Shown here piece by piece: positions 43,892 through 47,787 of a stretch of DNA of 47,787 bases. The position numbers and the translations under genes were made by a program. The number at the start of each line of letters is the position of its first letter. Position 1 is the stretch's first letter. The DNA lies in the NCBI GenBank assembly GCA_023667055.1, contig JAMPAV010000001.1, positions 111,674-159,460 of the forward strand, given 5' to 3'. The notes beneath the pieces were generated by a model. That model saw only the letters and a program-made list of their open reading frames with translations. It ran no database searches and was not told the DNA's origin. Source of the stretch: Muribaculum sp. (GTDB lineage Bacteria > Bacteroidota > Bacteroidia > Bacteroidales > Muribaculaceae).

Positions 43892-45547
43892 ATGAAAAAA
43901 AGTCCTCTTCAGAGAGTTCGCGCTGAGTATCAGCCGAAACTTCCCAATGCACTTAAGGGTGCAGTGAAACTTGAGGTCGGAGCGCCCACAGAGTCAGTGG
44001 CCGACCAGGAAGAAATCAAAAAATTGTTTCCGAACACATACGGACTTCCCATCGTGGAATTCAAACCGGCAGAAACCGCAGAACGTGTGGAGGAGCCTTT
44101 CAATGTCGGAATCATTCTTTCAGGTGGTCAGGCACCTGGCGGACACAACGTGGTGAGCGGCATTTTTGACGCATTAAAGAAGCTTAACAAAGAAAATCGT
44201 CTCTACGGTTTTCTGATGGGACCTGCCGGTTTCATCAACCACCAGTATATGGAACTGACCGAGGGATACATCAAAGACTACCGCAACACCGGAGGATTTG
44301 ACATAATCGGCAGCGGACGCACAAAACTCGAGACACCCGATCAGTTTGACTCAGGCCTCAAGATTCTGAAGGAACTCAACATCAAGGCACTGGTGATCAT
44401 CGGTGGCGACGACTCCAACACAAATGCCTGCGTATTGGCAGAATACTACAAGGCCAAGGGTGCTGACGTGCAGGTAATTGGTGTGCCGAAGACCATCGAC
44501 GGTGACCTTAAGAACAAGTGGATTGAGACATCCTTCGGATTTGACACCGCCTGCAAGGTATATTCCGAAGTAATCGGCAATATCCAGCGTGACTGCAACT
44601 CCGCGAAGAAATATTACCACTTCATCAAGTTGATGGGTCGCTCCGCGAGCCACATCGCACTTGAATGTGCCCTCGAGACTCAGCCCAACTATTGCCTTAT
44701 TTCCGAGGAAGTACAGGCAAAGCGCATGACCCTTGACAACATCGTGAATTCACTTTGCTACATGATAGTGGAGCGTGCGAAGATGGGCTGGAACTTCGGC
44801 ACAGTGCTTATTCCCGAAGGTCTCATCGAGTTTATCCCCTCAATGAAGACACTTATCCAGCAGCTCAACGACATCCTTGCCGCCCATGCAGAGGAACTTG
44901 ATGCCCTCAACGAGGATGACAAACTTGAAAAGATAGCAGGATACCTGGAGCCATCAGAGGCCGACCTCTTCACATCACTTCCGAAGAACATTGCTCTTCA
45001 GCTTAGCCTTGACCGCGACAGCCACGGCAATGTTCAGGTTTCGCTCATCGACACAGAGATCCTGCTTGCAGAAATGGTGGGCAAACGCCTGGCGCAGCTT
45101 GCAGAAGAGGGAGAATACAGCGGCAAGTTTGCCACCCAGCACCATTTCTTCGGCTATGAAGGACGTTGCGCAGACCCGACAAACTTCGACGCCGACTATT
45201 GCTACTCGCTTGGCTACAATGCAGCCATGCTTATCAACAGCGGCGTGACAGGATATATGAGCTCCGTACGCAATCTTACCGACAAACCTGAAAACTGGAT
45301 TGCAGGCGGCATTCCAATCACCATGATGATGAACATGGAGAAACGTGCCGGACATTTTAAACCGGTTATCCAGAAGGCTCTTGTTGACCTTAAGGGCAAA
45401 CCGTATCTGAAGTATGCATCCATGCGCGAGACCCTGATGCTCAACACCCTGTATCAGTATCCCGGTCCTATCCAGTATTTCGGTCCGGCAGAGGTATGCG
45501 ACCGTCCTTCCATGACACTGCTCCTTGAGCACGATAAGGAGATCTAA
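43892..45547 (+). CDS. pfp: Diphosphate--fructose-6-phosphate 1-phosphotransferase
   Basis: This is 551 residues, the long PPi-dependent phosphofructokinase. It phosphorylates fructose-6-P with PPi, reversibly. GIILSGGQAPGGHN is the phosphate loop, GGDDS (171-175) has the Asp that favours PPi over ATP, and PKTIDGDL (199-206) is the catalytic loop. GRSASHIALECAL and the C-terminal KRAGHFKPVIQKALVDL fit the long-type enzymes. The next gene begins 3 bases on. Confidence 0.95.
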   Translation: MKKSPLQRVRAEYQPKLPNALKGAVKLEVGAPTESVADQEEIKKLFPNTYGLPIVEFKPAETAERVEEPFNVGIILSGGQAPGGHNVVSGIFDALKKLNKENRLYGFLMGPAGFINHQYMELTEGYIKDYRNTGGFDIIGSGRTKLETPDQFDSGLKILKELNIKALVIIGGDDSNTNACVLAEYYKAKGADVQVIGVPKTIDGDLKNKWIETSFGFDTACKVYSEVIGNIQRDCNSAKKYYHFIKLMGRSASHIALECALETQPNYCLISEEVQAKRMTLDNIVNSLCYMIVERAKMGWNFGTVLIPEGLIEFIPSMKTLIQQLNDILAAHAEELDALNEDDKLEKIAGYLEPSEADLFTSLPKNIALQLSLDRDSHGNVQVSLIDTEILLAEMVGKRLAQLAEEGEYSGKFATQHHFFGYEGRCADPTNFDADYCYSLGYNAAMLINSGVTGYMSSVRNLTDKPENWIAGGIPITMMMNMEKRAGHFKPVIQKALVDLKGKPYLKYASMRETLMLNTLYQYPGPIQYFGPAEVCDRPSMTLLLEHDKEI

Positions 45548-45550
45548 GTC

Positions 45551-47251
45551 ATGGCAGCTCAAAACACTGTACTTAGCGATAAGGCTTGGGCACGCTGGAC
45601 AGCGCTGTTGCTCTTGGCAATGGCGATGTTCTGCAGCTACATCTTCATGGACGTGATGTCGCCAATCAAGAATCTGGTGCAAAGTCAGCTTGGTTGGGAC
45701 AATACTGCATTCGGCACAATGCAGGGAAGTGAGACATTCCTCAATGTCTTCATTTTCTTCCTGATTTTTGCCGGTATCATACTTGACAAGATGGGGGTGC
45801 GTTTCACCGCACTCCTGTCGGGTGTCGTAATGCTTATAGGAGCTTCCATCAACTGGTATGCGGTGACCGACACATTCGCAGGAAGCTCGCTCGAGGTATG
45901 GTTTACCGAACACCTTAATTATATACCGGTGTTTGATGAACTCGGTGTGTCGCCATTTTATGAAGGGATGCCGGCATCTGCCAAATTGTCCGCAATCGGA
46001 TTCATGATTTTCGGTTGTGGAGTGGAAATGGCGGGTATCACGGTGAGCCGAGGCATCGTGAAATGGTTCAAGGGTCGCGAGATGGCACTTGCCATGGGTA
46101 GTGAGATGGCGCTTGCGCGTCTTGGCGTGGCAACCTGCATGATATTCTCGCCACTCTTCGCCTATATCGGAGAGACGCCCAAAGTGAGCAATTCGCTCGC
46201 ATTCGGCGTTGTGCTCCTGATGATAGCCCTGATAATGCTTATCGTCTATTTCTTCATGGATCAGAAACTTGATTCGCAGACCCATGCAGAGGAAGAAAAA
46301 GACGATCCTTTCCGTATCAGCGACCTTGGTCAGATATTGCGCAGCAGCGGATTTTGGCTTGTGGCATTCCTGTGTGTGCTGTATTATTCTGCCATATTCC
46401 CATTCCAGAAATATGCCGTCAACATGCTCCAGTGCAATCTTACCTTCACTGAAGTTGATCCGGGAAGTTTCTGGGCATCAGACACAGTGACAGTGGTGCA
46501 ATACATAGTAATGCTTATTGCAGCCGCATCTGCCTTCGTGAGCAACTTCTCGTCTAACAAAGGAATGAAAGCCGGAATGCTCGTGCTTGCAGTAGTGGCA
46601 TTGCTGATATATTGCTGGATGGGCTACATGTGTCAGAGCGCGGCATCCATCTTTGCAGTGTTCCCGCTTCTTGCAGTTGCCATCACTCCTATTCTTGGCA
46701 AATATGTTGACCACAAAGGCAAGGCGGCATCGATGCTGGTGTTTGGTGCATTGCTCCTTATCCTGTGCCACCTCACTTTCGCATTCATTCTCCCGATGTT
46801 TAAGGGAAATGCCATAGGAGGTGTAGTTGTGGCATATCTCACAATCCTTGTGCTTGGAGCCTCGTTCTCGCTTGTGCCCGCCTCGCTATGGCCATCAGTG
46901 CCAAAACTTGTGGATGCGAAGATTATCGGCTCTGCCTACGCTCTTATTTTCTGGATTCAGAACATAGGATTGTGGTTGTTCCCGCTTCTTATTGGCAAGG
47001 TATTGGACAACACCAACCCCGATATTGCTGAAGGTCTTGCCAACGGCACATTGACTGAGGCCGAAGCTGCCGTAAGTTACAACTATACATGGCCTCTGGT
47101 GATGCTTGCATGTCTCGGAGTCTGCGCGTTGCTTATCGGTCTATGGCTTAAGGTGATAGACAAGAAGCAGAATCTCGGGCTCGAGCTTCCGAATATCCAG
47201 CAGGATAACAAGGAGGTAGAGGAGTCTGAGGTGATTGCAGCAGAGGAGTAA
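45551..47251 (+). CDS. MFS transporter co-transcribed with pfp
   Basis: This is 566 residues with 12 predicted transmembrane helices, and with an extra periplasmic loop after helix 3 (YAVTDTFAGSSLEVWFTEHL and following). The family is MFS: AGIILDKMGVRFTALLSG is the helix 2-3 motif A, and FKGREMALAMGSEMALARLG a conserved loop. The cytoplasmic C-terminal tail is acidic (EVEESEVIAAEE). The substrate is unknown, but the 3-base spacing from pfp suggests a sugar or sugar-phosphate. A terminator follows. Confidence 0.88.
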   Translation: MAAQNTVLSDKAWARWTALLLLAMAMFCSYIFMDVMSPIKNLVQSQLGWDNTAFGTMQGSETFLNVFIFFLIFAGIILDKMGVRFTALLSGVVMLIGASINWYAVTDTFAGSSLEVWFTEHLNYIPVFDELGVSPFYEGMPASAKLSAIGFMIFGCGVEMAGITVSRGIVKWFKGREMALAMGSEMALARLGVATCMIFSPLFAYIGETPKVSNSLAFGVVLLMIALIMLIVYFFMDQKLDSQTHAEEEKDDPFRISDLGQILRSSGFWLVAFLCVLYYSAIFPFQKYAVNMLQCNLTFTEVDPGSFWASDTVTVVQYIVMLIAAASAFVSNFSSNKGMKAGMLVLAVVALLIYCWMGYMCQSAASIFAVFPLLAVAITPILGKYVDHKGKAASMLVFGALLLILCHLTFAFILPMFKGNAIGGVVVAYLTILVLGASFSLVPASLWPSVPKLVDAKIIGSAYALIFWIQNIGLWLFPLLIGKVLDNTNPDIAEGLANGTLTEAEAAVSYNYTWPLVMLACLGVCALLIGLWLKVIDKKQNLGLELPNIQQDNKEVEESEVIAAEE

Positions 47252-47258
47252 TGCTAAT

Positions 47259-47323
47259 TTCGCTAAAACAATGGGGCCGGAGGCCCACATTCACAGGAGA
47301 TAAACCGATGTTTTCGGTGATTA
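47259..47323 (+). repeat. Diverged family-B-like repeat after the MFS gene
   Basis: TTTCGCTAAAA, then GGGGCCGGAGGCCC, then CACAGGAGATAAACCGATG and TTTTCGGTGATTA parallel the interior of the family-B repeats, without the second end repeat. Confidence 0.55.
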
Positions 47324-47365
47324 AAAACCTCCCGGACCAATTGTCCGGGAGGTTTTAATTTTTAC
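47324..47365 (+). terminator. Terminator of the pfp-MFS operon
   Basis: AACCTCCCGGAC pairs with GTCCGGGAGGTT around CAATT, then TTAATTTTT. A strong intrinsic terminator. Confidence 0.85.
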
Positions 47366-47787
47366 TCAAGTTCCGGTTTTAAATCTATTCACGTAATGGA
47401 TAGAAAAGATTCGACCTCAACGCGTGTCCGGCTTCGCCGGTTGGGGCGCGGATTTGGCGCGGATTTCTTATATTTCAATTCTTCGGCATGGCAATGCAGA
47501 TTGATTTCGCGCAGCGAAATCTCGGATGGAAGCCAATGGATGCGGAATTTGCTTCGGCAAACAAAAATGCACAATTACTTTGTGCTTGCACTATATCTGT
47601 AGATTGAAATTACATAATGTAATTGATAGAAAAGATTTGACTTAAAATGTGAATTTAAAACAAAATATGAAGATTACAGAACGGAGTTTACGGTTCATTT
47701 TAATCACGGAACGGCACAGAACTGGCCGTTGACCGTCACAGAACTTGCACAGAACTTTTTCTTTGCATTCGGATGTGACTATCGGTA
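47366..47787. other. Intergenic tail with a family-C repeat
   Basis: No gene was recognised. A family-C repeat lies at 47398-47470 (GATTCGACCTCAACGCG, GTCCGGCTTCGCCGG, GCGGATTTCTTAT), and its flank (to about 47560) loosely matches the segment after 43120. The piece at 47625-47650 repeats the same opening. The end of the window is unassigned. Confidence 0.5.

Noticed and set aside
44975..46285. 436-codon open frame on the minus strand across pfp and the MFS gene
   Set aside because: It is antisense to two clear genes, rich in His and Glu, and has no domain-like pattern. High-GC codon bias of the real genes explains it.

Overview
The window is a chromosomal segment from a member of the Bacteroidota, almost certainly order Bacteroidales and most like the Muribaculaceae. 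The evidence is: a complete Bat (aerotolerance) locus; promoters of the Bacteroidetes type (TTTG, 19-20 nt, TAnnTTTG) in front of all three tRNAs, rpsP, tnaA and others; a Bacteroides-type tryptophanase; a PPi-dependent phosphofructokinase; DUF4827 and head-GIN proteins; and gene borders without clear Shine-Dalgarno sequences. Family-level placement is inference. Most of the content is housekeeping, and the intergenic DNA is unusually rich in small repeats.

Layout. 1-1107: end of an unknown gene, a terminator, a 191-bp MITE-like element and a three-hairpin repeat. 1108-4168 (-): mutS2 and a small HTH protein. 4169-4856: repeat-filled gap ending in a 128-bp tandem duplication that includes the last bases of batE. 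4857-13527 (-): the Bat operon, transcribed moxR, DUF58, a BatD/A-associated membrane protein, batA, batB, batC, batD, batE; two MITE-like repeats sit between moxR and DUF58. 13728-18627 (-): sppA, lpxK, purine nucleoside phosphorylase, thiL. 18774-22020 (-): glmM, a DUF4827 lipoprotein and an NrnA-like DHH phosphoesterase. 22231-25023 (+): mazG, topB and a 59-residue Cys-rich membrane protein. 25002-27169 (-): an MscS-type channel and a YrdC/Sua5-family protein. 27257-28904 (+): mtnN and a BASS-like transporter. 28922-33730 (-): a four-gene operon (lipoprotein, MurB-metallohydrolase fusion, nucleoside-type MFS symporter, rsmE). 33966-37863: tRNA-Met, prfA, tRNA-Glu, rpsP, tnaA, tRNA-Cys. 37909-40175 (-): head-GIN protein, HU protein and a HU-transmembrane-LysM protein. 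40325-42925 (-): a possible toxin-antitoxin pair and a frameshifted AAA-ATPase/nuclease gene. 43892-47251 (+): pfp and an MFS transporter, followed by a terminator and more repeats.

How the genes work together. The Bat locus pairs a MoxR ATPase with von Willebrand A, DUF58 and TPR proteins in the envelope. sppA, lpxK, glmM and murB all serve envelope maintenance or synthesis. pfp with its MFS partner serves glycolytic flux. mazG, mutS2, topB and the HU proteins act on nucleotides and DNA.

No wholly new defence or biosynthetic system was found. The best leads are: the in-frame MurB-MBL fusion; the membrane-anchored HU-LysM protein beside a second HU gene; short repeat families that supply start codons, stop codons and even a signal peptide (batC); and MITE-like elements nested in 7-bp repeat arrays.
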